64,000 nt of DNA from Albidovulum inexpectatum (GTDB lineage Bacteria > Pseudomonadota > Alphaproteobacteria > Rhodobacterales > Rhodobacteraceae), in contig NZ_PRDS01000002.1 in assembly GCF_002927635.1 (NCBI RefSeq), positions 310,001 through 374,000 on the forward strand. Reading direction: 5' to 3'. The notes beneath the pieces were generated by a model. That model ran no database searches. It worked only from the letters and a program-made list of their open reading frames with translations, and was not told the origin of the DNA. Made by a program: the position numbers and the translations under genes. Below are positions 17,578 to 27,407 of the stretch, piece by piece. Position 1 is the first letter of the stretch, and each line of letters begins with the position of its first letter.

Positions 17578-18312
17578 TTACAGGCCCAGGGCCGCCCGCA
17601 CCTGGGCCAGCGCGCTTTCAAGCAGTTGCGGATTGTTCCGCGCCGCCTCGACGGTCGACTTCAGGGTCGCCTTGACGCTTTCGGGCAGCGAAGAATTGTC
17701 GATCGCCGCATTCACCTTGTCCGCGTCGAAGGTCGCGGGATCAAGAGCCGCACCCAGATCCCCGGCCGCATCCGCCCCGGACTCGACGGCGGCATCTGCC
17801 GCCTCGCCGGCCTGGTCGGCCATTTCGGAGGCCGCATCACCGGCCGCATCCATGGCCTCGGCCCCGGTCTCGGCGGCCTGGTCCGCCATGTCCGCTGCGC
17901 CTTCGGTCAGCGCATTCGCGGCATCGCCAGCAGCTTCCATCGCGGTATCCGCAGCCTCGGTCGCGGCATTGACGGCTTCGGTCGCGGCCTCGCCAACGGC
18001 ATCCATGGCCTCTTGACCGGCCTCGCCTACGGCTTCGGCGGCGGCGCCGACTGCGTCGGCTGCGTCACTGGCAGCCTCTTCAGCCGCCTGAGCGGCCTCT
18101 TGCGCGGCGCTGGCGGCCTCTTCGGCGGCCTTCGCGGCGGCTTCCTCGGCTGCCTGGGCTTCTTCCCGCGCGCGGGCCTCGGCCTCGGCCGCGGCCTGCT
18201 CCGCCGCCTGCTGGGCGGCGGCTTCCTCGGCTTCGCGCTGGGCGTTTAGGTACATGTATCCGCCTCCGGCAAGTACCAGAACGACAAGGGCGATCAAAAC
18301 ATTACGATTCAT
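17578..18312 (-). CDS. Ala-rich, membrane-anchored repeat protein, uncharacterised
   Basis: A 244-residue protein with one N-terminal membrane segment (about residues 4-22, VLIALVVLVLAGGGYMYL) and then about 170 residues made almost only of Ala, Glu, Asp, Gln, Gly, Met and Thr. Residues 26-75 are AEEAAA-type coiled coil with many charged heptads. Residues 80-170 have looser units resembling AxDAVGEAATEA and MADQAAETG, like amphipathic LEA or apolipoprotein-type helices. The C-terminal 45 residues (NAAIDNSSLPESVKATLKST) are normal in composition and may be a small domain. The pattern fits a periplasmic spacer or envelope-associated helix. I know no assigned function. It is transcribed alone, between two terminators' reach. 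Confidence 0.8.
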   Translation of the reverse strand: MNRNVLIALVVLVLAGGGYMYLNAQREAEEAAAQQAAEQAAAEAEARAREEAQAAEEAAAKAAEEAASAAQEAAQAAEEAASDAADAVGAAAEAVGEAGQEAMDAVGEAATEAVNAATEAADTAMEAAGDAANALTEGAADMADQAAETGAEAMDAAGDAASEMADQAGEAADAAVESGADAAGDLGAALDPATFDADKVNAAIDNSSLPESVKATLKSTVEAARNNPQLLESALAQVRAALGL

Positions 18313-18412
18313 TTCAGACTTTCCTGGTTGGTTCGATCACTGGGATCGGCCCCTGAATGCCAGATTGTGTATCGGAAGCCCAGAGGAACCGACATCCGCG
18401 CGCGAAACCGGC

Positions 18413-18441
18413 TTGAATCGGCCAGCCAGCAAGACTAATTT
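18413..18441 (+). promoter_or_regulatory. Predicted infC promoter
   Basis: TTGAAT (18413-18418), a 17-bp spacer and TAATTT (18436-18441) lie just upstream of infC and would give a leader of about 33 nt. Confidence 0.45.
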
Positions 18442-18480
18442 GGCGCGCATCGACGGTTTCACAACAGAAGGAACAAAGCC

Positions 18481-19020
<540 letters not shown>

Positions 19021-19042
19021 GGCCACAGACATTGGCGACAGG

Positions 19043-19068
19043 GCCCTCCCGTGGCGGGAGGGCTTTTT
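19043..19068 (+). terminator. Rho-independent terminator of infC
   Basis: GCCCTCCCG pairs perfectly with CGGGAGGGC across a TGG loop and runs straight into TTTTT. This is the most canonical terminator in the window. Confidence 0.9.
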
Positions 19069-19093
19069 CATTCCCGCATCCGTGGAGGCCGCG

Positions 19094-19870
19094 ATGCTGT
19101 CCTACCAGCACCTGTATCACGCCGGGAATCCGGCCGATGTGCACAAGCACGCGGCTCTGGCGTCGATTCTCGATTACCTGACCCGCAAGGACAAGCCGCT
19201 GACCTATATCGAAACGCATGCGGGCCGCGGATTGTATGACCTCTCTGCCCCCGAAGCGCGCCGCACGGGTGAGGCCGCGGCCGGAATCCTACGCCTGCAG
19301 GACCGGTTCCCGCCGGATCATCCCTATCTTCGCGTGTTGCGTCACGCTCGCGCTCAAAACGGCCCGAATGCCTATCCCGGCTCTCCGCTCATCGCTGCCA
19401 TGATGCTGCGCCCCGAGGACAGGCTGCACCTGGCAGAACTTCACCCGCGCGAACATGCGGCGCTGACCCGGGCGATGGCGCCATTCCGAGTGGATCTTCG
19501 CCGAGAGGATGGCCTGCGCATGGCCGTTGCCCTGACCCCGCCAGAACCCCGCCGGGGCATTCTGCTGATCGATCCCAGTTTCGAGATCAAGACCGAATAC
19601 GACACGCTGCCCCGGCTGATCGCCAGGCTTCACAAGCGATGGAATGTCGGGATCATCGCCCTGTGGTATCCGATCCTGAAATCGGGGCTGCACAAGCCGA
19701 TGCTGGCCGCGCTGGAGTCGGCCGGCCTGCCGGGCACCCTGCGACACGAAGTCGGGTTCCCCCCCGTGCGCGAAGGTCACGGCATGATCGGATCGGGCCT
19801 GTTCATCGTGAACGCCCCGTTCGGCACCGATCATGCCCTGGCCCGGATCGATCAGGTCTTTGCGTCCTGA
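19094..19870 (+). CDS. rlmJ: 23S rRNA (adenine-2030-N6)-methyltransferase
   Basis: RlmJ methylates A2030 of 23S rRNA using SAM. The 258-residue protein begins MLSYQHLYHAGNPADVHKHA, the classic RlmJ N-terminus, and has YIETHAGRGLYDL as the SAM-binding loop. The start at 19094 is set by GGAGG five bases upstream; a GTG at 19082 is less likely. The catalytic motif, usually DPPY in this family, reads DPSF here (LLIDPSFEIKTEYD), a conservative but notable variation. It ends before a hairpin shared with the convergent cox-like operon. Confidence 0.92.
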   Translation: MLSYQHLYHAGNPADVHKHAALASILDYLTRKDKPLTYIETHAGRGLYDLSAPEARRTGEAAAGILRLQDRFPPDHPYLRVLRHARAQNGPNAYPGSPLIAAMMLRPEDRLHLAELHPREHAALTRAMAPFRVDLRREDGLRMAVALTPPEPRRGILLIDPSFEIKTEYDTLPRLIARLHKRWNVGIIALWYPILKSGLHKPMLAALESAGLPGTLRHEVGFPPVREGHGMIGSGLFIVNAPFGTDHALARIDQVFAS

Positions 19871-19872
19871 CG

Positions 19873-19898
19873 CCGCAGGCCCGGGGGCGGGCCTGCGG
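19873..19898. terminator. Hairpin between rlmJ and coxM-like gene
   Basis: A 10-bp perfect stem (CCGCAGGCCC) with a 6-base loop begins two bases after the rlmJ stop and is followed by TTTGCTC. It lies between convergent genes. Confidence 0.65.
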
Positions 19899-19903
19899 TT
19901 TGC

Positions 19904-20695
19904 TCACTGCGCCCGGGCCACCGCGCGGCGCGTCATGACACGCACAAGATTGGCGCGGTATTCCGGGGTCCCATGCAGATCGCCGATCATGCCGTCGGCC
20001 GAAACGGACAGTCCGTCCACGGCCTCGGGCGAGAAACTGGCGCCCAGCGCCTCCTCGGCCTCGCGCCAGCGGAAGACGCCGCCTTCGGACGCGCCGGTGA
20101 TCGCCACCCGTACACCATCGGCGAACTTCGCCACGAAAGCGCCGGTCAAGGCAAAACGCGACGCGGGCTGTTCGAACTTGGCATAGGCCGCGGCTTCGGG
20201 AACGGGGAAGCGGATCTCGGTAATGATTTCTCCCGGCTCCAGGGCCGTGGTGAACATGCCCTGAAAGAAGTCATCCGCCGCGATCTGACGCGTATTTGTG
20301 ACGATCGTGGCCCCCGAGCCGAGCACGCCCGCCGGCCAGCACGCCGATGGGTCATTGTTGGCAAGGCTTCCGCCGATCGTACCGCGATTGCGCACGGCAG
20401 GATCGCCGATACCACCGGCAAGCGCCGCAATGGCAGGATAGATCGCGGCCGTCTCACGCGCGATCTCAGCATGGGTCGTGGCCGCCCCGATGCACACGGC
20501 ACCGTCATCGGCGCGACAGACGCCCTTCAGCTCGGGGATACCCGTCAGACTGACCAGAACGCTTGGCGCGGCCAGCCGCTGTTTCATGGACGGGATCAGC
20601 GTCTGGCCACCGGCCAGCGGCATGGCCTCGTCCCGCGACAGGGCCGCAATGGCGTCCTGAAGGGTGGTGGGCTTGACGAAGTCGAAATTGTACAT
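19904..20695 (-). CDS. FAD-binding medium subunit of a form II CO-dehydrogenase-like enzyme
   Basis: A 263-residue CoxM/XdhB-type flavoprotein with PLAGGQTLIPSMKQRL and GGIGDPAVRNRGTIGGSLA, the two FAD-contact motifs of the family. It would pass electrons from the Fe-S subunit to an acceptor such as quinone. It is third in the S-L-M operon, 15 bp after the large subunit. S-L-M order is usual for form II enzymes, whereas form I CODH operons are M-S-L. The substrate is not defined by this subunit. Confidence 0.88.
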   Translation of the reverse strand: MYNFDFVKPTTLQDAIAALSRDEAMPLAGGQTLIPSMKQRLAAPSVLVSLTGIPELKGVCRADDGAVCIGAATTHAEIARETAAIYPAIAALAGGIGDPAVRNRGTIGGSLANNDPSACWPAGVLGSGATIVTNTRQIAADDFFQGMFTTALEPGEIITEIRFPVPEAAAYAKFEQPASRFALTGAFVAKFADGVRVAITGASEGGVFRWREAEEALGASFSPEAVDGLSVSADGMIGDLHGTPEYRANLVRVMTRRAVARAQ

Positions 20696-20710
20696 GGCCT
20701 CTCTCCCTTC

Positions 20711-23083
20711 TCAGCGTTGCATCGCCGCCCAGACGCGCGCGGGCGTCAGGGGCATGTCGATATGGGTGACATGGGTATATCCGCCACGCTGCAACGCATC
20801 GATCACGGCATTGACCACCGCAGGCGGCGAGCCGATGGCTCCGGCTTCGCCGCAGCCCTTCACGCCCAGCGGGTTGTGCGTGCAGGGCGTCGCGCAGGAA
20901 TGATCGACCTTGAAGAAGGGCAGATCATCCGCCCGCGGCATCGCATAGTCCATGAAGCTGCCGGTCAAGAGCTGTCCGTTCTCGTCATAGACCGCCCCTT
21001 CCAGCAAGGCCTGGCCTATCCCCTGGGCCAGGCCGCCATGGACCTGCCCCTCGACGATCATCGGGTTGACGACATTGCCGAAGTCATCCGCCGCCGCAAA
21101 GGAACAGACCGTGACCTTGCCCGTCTCGGGATCGACTTCGACCTCGCAGGCATAGGCCCCGGCGGGATAGGTGAAGTTCGACGGATCGTAAAAGGCCGTC
21201 TCCTCCAGGCCCGGCTCGATTTCCTCCAGCGGATAGTTGTGCGGCACATAGGCCGCCAGGCAGACATCGCCCCAGGCAACGGACCGGTCGGTACCCGCCA
21301 CGCTGAACTTGCCGTCCTTCAGCTCGATATCGGCTTCGGAGGCCTCAAGCAGATGGGCCGCGATCTTCTTCGCCTTCGCGATGATCTTCTGCGTCGCCCG
21401 CACGATGGCCGACCCCCCGACCGCCAGCGAGCGCGAACCATAGGTACCCATGCCCATCGGCGTATTGGCCGTATCACCGTGCACGATCTCGACCATGTCC
21501 TCGGGGATGCCGATCATGTCGGCCACGACCTGGGCAAACGAGGTCTCGTGCCCTTGCCCATGGCTGTGGCTGCCCGTCATCACGACCAGGCCGCCGGTCG
21601 CATTCACCCTTACGGTGGCGCTTTCATACAGGCCGGCGCGCGCGCCAAGCTGTCCGACAAGGTTCGAGGGGGCGATGCCGCAGGCCTCGATATAGCAGTT
21701 GACGCCCAGCCCCCGCAGAAGACCGCGCTTCGCGCTTTCCTCGCGCCGCTTCTCGAACCCCGCGATGTCGGCGATCTCGATCAGCTTGTCCATCGTGGCG
21801 TCATAGTTGCCCGTGTCGTAGACCACTGCGACCGGCGTCTGGTACGGGAACTGGTCCGGTTTGATGAAGTTCTTGCGACGGATCTCGATCGGGTCGATGC
21901 CCAGCTCGCGCGCGGCCTTGTCGATCACGCGCTCCAGCTGATAGGTCGCCTCGGGTCGTCCGGCGCCGCGATAGGCGTCAACCGGAACGGTGTTGGTGAA
22001 CACGGCCTTTACATTCACATAGATCAGCGGCGTGCGATAATTGCCGGCCATCAAGGTGCCGTGCAGCCATGTCGGGATCGAGGGCGCGAATGTCGAAAGA
22101 TAGGCGCCCATATTGGCATGGGTTTCGGTGCGGATTGCCTGGAACTCGCCGTCCTTGGACAATGCCAGCTCGATCCGGGTGACGTGATCGCGGCCATGGG
22201 CATCGGTCATGAAGGCCTCGGATCGCGTTGCGGTCCATTTCACGGGCCGGCCCAGCACCTTGGCCGCCTGCGTGACGAAGGCTTCCTCGACATAATGGAA
22301 GATCTTCGAGCCAAAGCCACCGCCGACATCGGGGGCGACGACCCGCAGCTTGTGTTCCGGGATCGACAGGACGAAGGCCCCCATCAACAGGCGGATCACA
22401 TGGGGATTCTGGCTGGTCGTGTACAGCGTGTGATCGCCCGTCGCGACGTTGTAGTCGCCTACCGCACAGCGCGGCTCCATCGCGTTCGGCACCAGCCGGT
22501 TGTTGACCAGCTCGAGCGTGGTGACGTGATCGGCCTTTGCAAAGGCCTCGTCCACGGCGGCGCGGTTCTCCTCGACAAAGCCCCAGTCATAGCAGAGGTT
22601 CGAGCCCAGATCGTCATGCACCAGCGGCGCACCTTCGGCCAGCGCCGCCTTCATGTCGATGACGGCGGGCAGTTCCTCGATATCCACGATAACGGCCTCT
22701 GCCGCGTCGCGCGCCTGTTCGGGCGTCTCGGCAACGACCGCCGCGATCGCGTCGCCGACATAACGCACCTTGCCTTCGGCCAGGATCGGATGCTTGGGCT
22801 CGCGCATCGGTTGGCCGTCGCGACCCGTGACCAGCCAACCGCAGGGCACGCCGCCCTTGTCGGCGAAATCGGCCGATGTGAACACCTTCAGAACACCCGG
22901 CATCGCCTCGGCCTCGGCCGTGTCGATCTTGCGGATGCGGCCATGCGCGACCTGCGAGCGGACGAAGACGGCATAAGCCTGTCCTGGAAGGTTGATGTCA
23001 TCGGTATAGCGACCCTTGCCAGTCAGAAAGCGCACATCCTCGCGCCGCTTCATCGGCGCACCTATTCCGTGATCCTTGGGCAT
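20711..23083 (-). CDS. Molybdopterin large subunit, form II CO-dehydrogenase-like
   Basis: A 790-residue molybdenum hydroxylase large subunit with N-terminal a/b-hammerhead ([20 protein letters not shown]) and Mo-cofactor domains ([38 protein letters not shown]). The active-site loop is AYRGAGR (residues 370-376), the form II signature. True form I CODH has AYxCSFR with the Cu-binding Cys, absent here. CO oxidation is therefore doubtful; another aromatic or aldehyde-type substrate is as likely. No coxD/E/F/G maturation genes are present nearby. It is preceded 12 bp by the small subunit. Confidence 0.93.
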   Translation of the reverse strand: MPKDHGIGAPMKRREDVRFLTGKGRYTDDINLPGQAYAVFVRSQVAHGRIRKIDTAEAEAMPGVLKVFTSADFADKGGVPCGWLVTGRDGQPMREPKHPILAEGKVRYVGDAIAAVVAETPEQARDAAEAVIVDIEELPAVIDMKAALAEGAPLVHDDLGSNLCYDWGFVEENRAAVDEAFAKADHVTTLELVNNRLVPNAMEPRCAVGDYNVATGDHTLYTTSQNPHVIRLLMGAFVLSIPEHKLRVVAPDVGGGFGSKIFHYVEEAFVTQAAKVLGRPVKWTATRSEAFMTDAHGRDHVTRIELALSKDGEFQAIRTETHANMGAYLSTFAPSIPTWLHGTLMAGNYRTPLIYVNVKAVFTNTVPVDAYRGAGRPEATYQLERVIDKAARELGIDPIEIRRKNFIKPDQFPYQTPVAVVYDTGNYDATMDKLIEIADIAGFEKRREESAKRGLLRGLGVNCYIEACGIAPSNLVGQLGARAGLYESATVRVNATGGLVVMTGSHSHGQGHETSFAQVVADMIGIPEDMVEIVHGDTANTPMGMGTYGSRSLAVGGSAIVRATQKIIAKAKKIAAHLLEASEADIELKDGKFSVAGTDRSVAWGDVCLAAYVPHNYPLEEIEPGLEETAFYDPSNFTYPAGAYACEVEVDPETGKVTVCSFAAADDFGNVVNPMIVEGQVHGGLAQGIGQALLEGAVYDENGQLLTGSFMDYAMPRADDLPFFKVDHSCATPCTHNPLGVKGCGEAGAIGSPPAVVNAVIDALQRGGYTHVTHIDMPLTPARVWAAMQR

Positions 23084-23095
23084 GATTCCCTCCCC

Positions 23096-23581
23096 TTATT
23101 CAGCGGCCAGGGCCGAGACATCCTGGCCCGACGCGGCCAGAATCGCCTTGACGATGTTGTGGTAGCCCGTGCAGCGGCAGATATTGCCCTCCAGCGCGTC
23201 GCGAATTTCCTGCGGGCTGGGACGCGGATTTTCGGCCAGCAGCGCGGTGGCCGTCATCACCATGCCCGGCGTGCAGAAGCCGCATTGCAGGCCATGATGG
23301 TCCTGAAACGCCTTCTGAACCGGGTTCATGCCGCCATCCGCAGGCGTGACGCCCTCGATCGTCGTGACCTCGGCGCCATCGGCTTCGGCCGCCAGCATCG
23401 TGCAGGATTTCACGGCCTTGCCATCGACATGAACCACGCAAGCGCCGCATTGCGAGGTGTCGCAGCCGACATGGGTTCCCGTCAGCCCCAGCCCTTCGCG
23501 CAGGAACTGCACCAGCAAGGTTCGGCCCTCGACCTCGCGCATTACCTGACGGCCATTCACCGTCATCGTCACTTGTGGCAT
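23096..23581 (-). CDS. 2Fe-2S small subunit of the CO-dehydrogenase-like enzyme
   Basis: A 161-residue CoxS-type protein with two 2Fe-2S clusters: a plant-ferredoxin type at C40, C45, C48 and C60 ([12 protein letters not shown]) and a C-terminal four-helix type at C100, C103, C135 and C137 ([16 protein letters not shown]). It shuttles electrons from the Mo site to FAD. GGGAGGA lies six bases before the ATG. It is first in the S-L-M operon, divergent from a glycosyltransferase across 152 bp. Confidence 0.94.
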   Translation of the reverse strand: MPQVTMTVNGRQVMREVEGRTLLVQFLREGLGLTGTHVGCDTSQCGACVVHVDGKAVKSCTMLAAEADGAEVTTIEGVTPADGGMNPVQKAFQDHHGLQCGFCTPGMVMTATALLAENPRPSPQEIRDALEGNICRCTGYHNIVKAILAASGQDVSALAAE

Positions 23582-23733
23582 GTATTCCTCCCTGTCAGCG
23601 TCGCGATCGTTCGTCGTGCGATCGTGGATACTAAACCACGGCTTTCGGATTCTGAGAACAGTCTTGCGCCTGTTGCCCCCTGCCCTGGCCGTGTTATCGC
23701 ATTGCCAACAGCCAAGACCGGAGAGACGCGCGC

Positions 23734-24792
23734 ATGACCCAGCCCCGCTCAGACAGGATCCTGGCCATCCTGACGGTGCGAAACGAAGGCGCCTTTCTGC
23801 TGGAATGGCTGGCCCATCACCGCGCCTGCGGCTTTACCGATTTCCTGGTCATCTCGAATGACTGCGAGGATGGAACGGACCTGATGCTGGACCGGTTGCA
23901 AGAGCTGGGACAGCTGACCCACCTGCGCAATGACGGCCCCCACGACAAGGGGCCGCAATGGTCGGCGCTGAAGCTGGCCAATGGGCACGATCTGCGCCGG
24001 CGGGCCGACTGGATCGCGGTGCTGGACATCGACGAATTCGTCAACATCCATGCGGGCGACCGCACGATCGGCGCGCTTCTCTCCGCCCTGCCCGAGGCCG
24101 ATGCCATTACATTGACATGGCGCCTGTTCGGCAATGCCGGAATCCGTGACTTCCTCGATCTGCCCGTGCGCGAACAGTTCACCCGCGCCGCGCCCGCGAT
24201 CATGGGGTGGCCCTGGCGGGCCGCGATGTTCAAGACGCTGTTCAGGAATGACGGCACTTATGCGCGCCTTGGCGTGCATCGCCCGCGCGGCCCGGACAAG
24301 TCACGACTGGCCGGCTGTCGCTGGTTCGACGGCTCGGGTCGGCGTCTGGGCGGCGCCTTTCTTCGCTCTCGCATCTTCTCGCATTATGGGCGCGACAATT
24401 ACCGACTGGTGCAACTCAACCATTATGCGTTGGGGTCGATGCAGTCCTATGTGCTGAAATGCGATCGCGGGCGCGCGAACCGCGATGCCTCGGCATTCGA
24501 TCTGTCCTACTGGGTCGAACGCAACTTCAACCAGGTCGAGGACCGTTCGATCCTTGCACTGGATGACAAGGTTCGCGCAAACCTGTCGGCGCTGAGGTCA
24601 GATCCCGGTCTTGCGGCACTTCATGACCGGGCCGTCGCCTGGCGGCAGCAGCGTTTCGAACAGCTGATGTCCGAGGAACAATGGCGCGCATTGTTTGGCC
24701 GGTTGCTCATGACCCCGCCAAGCCGCGTTCTGTCGCCCGAGGAACACAGCCTGATCACGGGTCACGCCCTGCGCGCGCGGAAACAGAGCTGA
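23734..24792 (+). CDS. Family 2-like glycosyltransferase
   Basis: A 352-residue protein of the Glyco_tranf_2_4 type. The N-terminus [20 protein letters not shown] is the nucleotide-sugar entry, [20 protein letters not shown] follows, and [10 protein letters not shown] holds the DxD metal site. It lacks membrane segments. The acceptor may be an exopolysaccharide or surface glycan, but that is a guess. GGAGAG lies about ten bases before the ATG. It is followed, 149 bp later, by an uncharacterised protein on the same strand. Confidence 0.88.
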   Translation: MTQPRSDRILAILTVRNEGAFLLEWLAHHRACGFTDFLVISNDCEDGTDLMLDRLQELGQLTHLRNDGPHDKGPQWSALKLANGHDLRRRADWIAVLDIDEFVNIHAGDRTIGALLSALPEADAITLTWRLFGNAGIRDFLDLPVREQFTRAAPAIMGWPWRAAMFKTLFRNDGTYARLGVHRPRGPDKSRLAGCRWFDGSGRRLGGAFLRSRIFSHYGRDNYRLVQLNHYALGSMQSYVLKCDRGRANRDASAFDLSYWVERNFNQVEDRSILALDDKVRANLSALRSDPGLAALHDRAVAWRQQRFEQLMSEEQWRALFGRLLMTPPSRVLSPEEHSLITGHALRARKQS

Positions 24793-24941
24793 ACGCGTCC
24801 CACCATTCATCGGGCTTCGGGAAACGGTCCCGTTCCGGAAGAGCCAAATCACTTGCATTTTTGGACAGGTTTGGCGCTGGGAACTTGCCCTTTCGCCTTG
24901 CGATTGATCAAATTGCGGCAGGTGGGGGGAATTGGTGCGCG

Positions 24942-25907
24942 ATGCAAGGTAACGGTAGCGCCGCATTCGGTGCGCGGCAGAAGATGCAAGCCGATCCGTT
25001 CGCGCGGATCCGCAGGGCTGCGGGCGAAGGTCTGACCCTTCGTCCGCTGGGTCGATCGCACGCCGCGTTGTTTCGTGACGGCAGCCGAACGCTTCTGGTC
25101 AGCTTCGAAAGCCTCGACGACATTGTGCGGCTCGATGACGACGGCCTGCCTCTTGGCCTGCAGATCGCGCAGGATCGCGGATTTTCATACCTTGGAATAC
25201 TTGCCGCCACCCAAAGCTGGTACCGGCTGCGCGCCCTGTATGACCTTTTCGACCGGCTGGACGATGCAGACTGGTTTGGCCGCTTTGACCGCGTGGTCTT
25301 TTATGGCGCGGGAATGTCCGGCTATGCCGCCGCCGCCTATTCGGTGGTCGCACCCGGAGCGAATGTCATCGCCATTCAGCCCCAGGCCACCCTGGATCCC
25401 CGCGTCGCCGGGTGGGACCCGCGATTCATCGAGATGCGCCGCACCAGCTTCACCGACCGATACGGCTATGCGCCAGAGATGATCGACGCCGCGGCATCCG
25501 TTCACATCCTGTTCGACCCCGAACAGAACCTGGATTTCATGCACGCCGCCTTGTTCGTGCGGCCCAATGTGCACCTGTTGCAATGCCGCAATCTGGGTCG
25601 CCGAATCGCGCCGGCCCTGCACCGGATGGCGATCCTGCGCCCGCTGATCGAGGCTGGCTGTGAAGGTCGGCTGGACGAAGCGCTGTTCTGGCAAATGTAT
25701 CGGGCGCGACGCGGCTACCTTCCCTATCTTGAGAGCCTGGCCCAGAAGCTGCGCCACGAAGGCCGGCCATATCTGGGCGCGCTTCTGTGCCGCAACGTGG
25801 AATCGCGGTTCGATGCACCCGAATTCCGCGCCCTGCGGGCCGAGTTCGAAGGCCAGCTGAGCGCTGCCGGAAAGCCCATTCCCCCGGCACCGGGACCAAG
25901 GATCTAG
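24942..25907 (+). CDS. Conserved alpha/beta-type protein, unknown function
   Basis: A 321-residue protein I do not recognise as a characterised enzyme. I recall similar rhodobacterial proteins sometimes being labelled PAPS reductase, but no PP-loop or catalytic Cys of that enzyme is visible, so I do not adopt it. The most distinctive segment is RVVFYGAGMSGYAAAAYSVV (about 125-144), a Gly-rich turn after a hydrophobic strand, followed by NVIAIQPQATLDPRVAGWDP and RRTSFTDRYGY. The C-terminus has YRARRGYLPYLESL. I use ATG 24942 (GGGGGGA upstream); 24984 is an alternative. It follows a glycosyltransferase on the same strand. Confidence 0.75.
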   Translation: MQGNGSAAFGARQKMQADPFARIRRAAGEGLTLRPLGRSHAALFRDGSRTLLVSFESLDDIVRLDDDGLPLGLQIAQDRGFSYLGILAATQSWYRLRALYDLFDRLDDADWFGRFDRVVFYGAGMSGYAAAAYSVVAPGANVIAIQPQATLDPRVAGWDPRFIEMRRTSFTDRYGYAPEMIDAAASVHILFDPEQNLDFMHAALFVRPNVHLLQCRNLGRRIAPALHRMAILRPLIEAGCEGRLDEALFWQMYRARRGYLPYLESLAQKLRHEGRPYLGALLCRNVESRFDAPEFRALRAEFEGQLSAAGKPIPPAPGPRI

Positions 25908-25911
25908 ACGC

Positions 25912-26217
25912 TCAGCAGCGATACGCCACTGCATGAACGACATAGACATCCTGTCCGGGCGAGACCGGATCGAACACGACCGTGTTCGCGCCCGCAGCCT
26001 GCGCATCGGCCATGATCTTGTTGCGGGCATATTTCAGCCCCGGCCCCGAGAACAGGCCATAGGCCTGCGGGACCATCCGAAAGTCCGAGACATACGTGCA
26101 TTGCGCGACCTCATCGGCACGCGCCTCGCGCATCCCGGCGACACCGACCAGACCCGGATCGGGTGTGCACGCCGAAGCCGCGACGAAACCGCCCCAGAAC
26201 AAGTATTTGATCTTCAT
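25912..26217 (-). CDS. Small outer-envelope lipoprotein, DUF4156/RcsF-like
   Basis: A 101-residue protein with a signal peptide ending in a lipobox-like ASAC (Cys17), followed by CTYVSDFRMVP and NKIMADAQAAGANTVVFDP. The segment AxxAGANtV plus spaced cysteines resembles DUF4156 and RcsF-type lipoproteins. The resemblance is by eye. It should be lipidated and sit in the periplasm or outer membrane. It converges with the unknown gene upstream and lies just beyond a DUF2189 membrane protein on the same strand. Confidence 0.75.
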   Translation of the reverse strand: MKIKYLFWGGFVAASACTPDPGLVGVAGMREARADEVAQCTYVSDFRMVPQAYGLFSGPGLKYARNKIMADAQAAGANTVVFDPVSPGQDVYVVHAVAYRC

Positions 26218-26327
26218 TCTTCAACTGCCCGACAAGTTTTCTGATGATGTCCACAGGCTGCACCCGCCCATCGTCTTCGGCAAGGGGGGCGCTACGGCTC
26301 GCGTCCGGATCGGCAGACAGCCGCCGT

Positions 26328-27203
26328 TCACGACGGCCAGTTCGACGGCGGCTCGACCGCCCTGCGATACAGATGCCAGGTCGCATGCCCCAGGATCGGC
26401 AGGACCGCGATCAGGCCCAGCAGGAACGGCAAGGATCCGATGACCAGCAAGGCCGTGACCATCAGCCCCCACAGGGCGATCTCGACCGGGTTCCTGCGCG
26501 CCACCCGGACCGAGGTCAGAACCGCAACCGTCAGACCGACCGGACGGTCGATCAACATCGGAAACGACACGACGCTGGTCGCCAGCACGATCAGTGCAAA
26601 GATGAACCCGACCGGAATGCCGATTGCAATCATCGCCCAGCCCTGCGGCGTGGTCAGAACCTCGTTCAGGAAGGGGCCCAGGCCTCGCGGGACATCCGGC
26701 CCCATCGTCGCCAGGAAGATCCCATAGGCGGCCAGAATCCACGCAAAGAAGATCGCCAGATGCCACAGCCCCAGGGCAAGGATCGCTCCGATCCGCGGCG
26801 AGGCCAGAACCTTCAGCGCGTCCGACCAGCCGGCCTTGCGACCCGCTTCACGCTCGCGGCTCATCTGGTACAGCCCGACCGCCGCCGCGGGGCCGATCAG
26901 CGCAAAGCCCGAGATCAAGGGAAAGATCAACGGGATCAGCCCCCTGTTCAGGGCCATCCAGACCAAAATTGCCCCGATGATCGGATACAGGATGCACGCC
27001 ATCATCACATCCGTGCGTAGCGCGGCGAAATCGGCCAGCCCGTGCCGCAGGGCTTGTCGAAGATCGTCAACCGTGAGTCTGCGCACGTCCGGCGGGGTTG
27101 TCTCGACCCCCGCAATCTCGCGTGCGACCAGACGCGCCTCTGCGCCCGCTTCCTGCACCACCCGCGTTCCCCAGGTCAGGGGATTTCCGATTGTCTTGGC
27201 CAT
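26328..27203 (-). CDS. DUF2189 integral membrane protein
   Basis: A 291-residue protein with a soluble N-terminus (VRRLTVDDLRQALRHGLADF) and at least five long hydrophobic segments from about residue 67 to 280. This is the DUF2189 family layout, a multi-TM protein frequent in alphaproteobacteria, with no known activity. GGGAGGA six bases before the ATG at 27203 decides the start against a much longer open frame. A conserved GFALIGPAAAVGLYQMSR loop lies near residue 100. It is divergent from pyrC, 204 bp away. Confidence 0.85.
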   Translation of the reverse strand: MAKTIGNPLTWGTRVVQEAGAEARLVAREIAGVETTPPDVRRLTVDDLRQALRHGLADFAALRTDVMMACILYPIIGAILVWMALNRGLIPLIFPLISGFALIGPAAAVGLYQMSREREAGRKAGWSDALKVLASPRIGAILALGLWHLAIFFAWILAAYGIFLATMGPDVPRGLGPFLNEVLTTPQGWAMIAIGIPVGFIFALIVLATSVVSFPMLIDRPVGLTVAVLTSVRVARRNPVEIALWGLMVTALLVIGSLPFLLGLIAVLPILGHATWHLYRRAVEPPSNWPS

Positions 27204-27407
27204 GGCGTCCTCCCGCATTGCCCGTGACAGGCCGCGCATCCCGGGATGACCATGCCGCGGGAACGCGGCGCCATTACAATCTACCACAGCCCCGGCCGCG
27301 TCGCACACACGAAGCCGAGAGCAACGCCCGACGCTCCGGCCCCCAAATCGGGTCTGGCGGCGCACTGATCGGTGGAAACGACGCAACAATCGGTGTAGTT
27401 GGCGGAC

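Noticed and set aside
19973-23737. A 1254-codon open frame antisense to the CO-dehydrogenase-like operon
   Set aside because: It lies wholly opposite three well-supported genes, has a composition rich in Arg, His, Gly and Asp without recognisable domains, and reflects high-GC codon bias in the true genes.
24942-25907. PAPS reductase as the function of the protein after the glycosyltransferase
   Set aside because: No PP-loop, no cluster cysteines and no catalytic ECG motif are present. A genuine APS reductase is encoded at 15470-16240.
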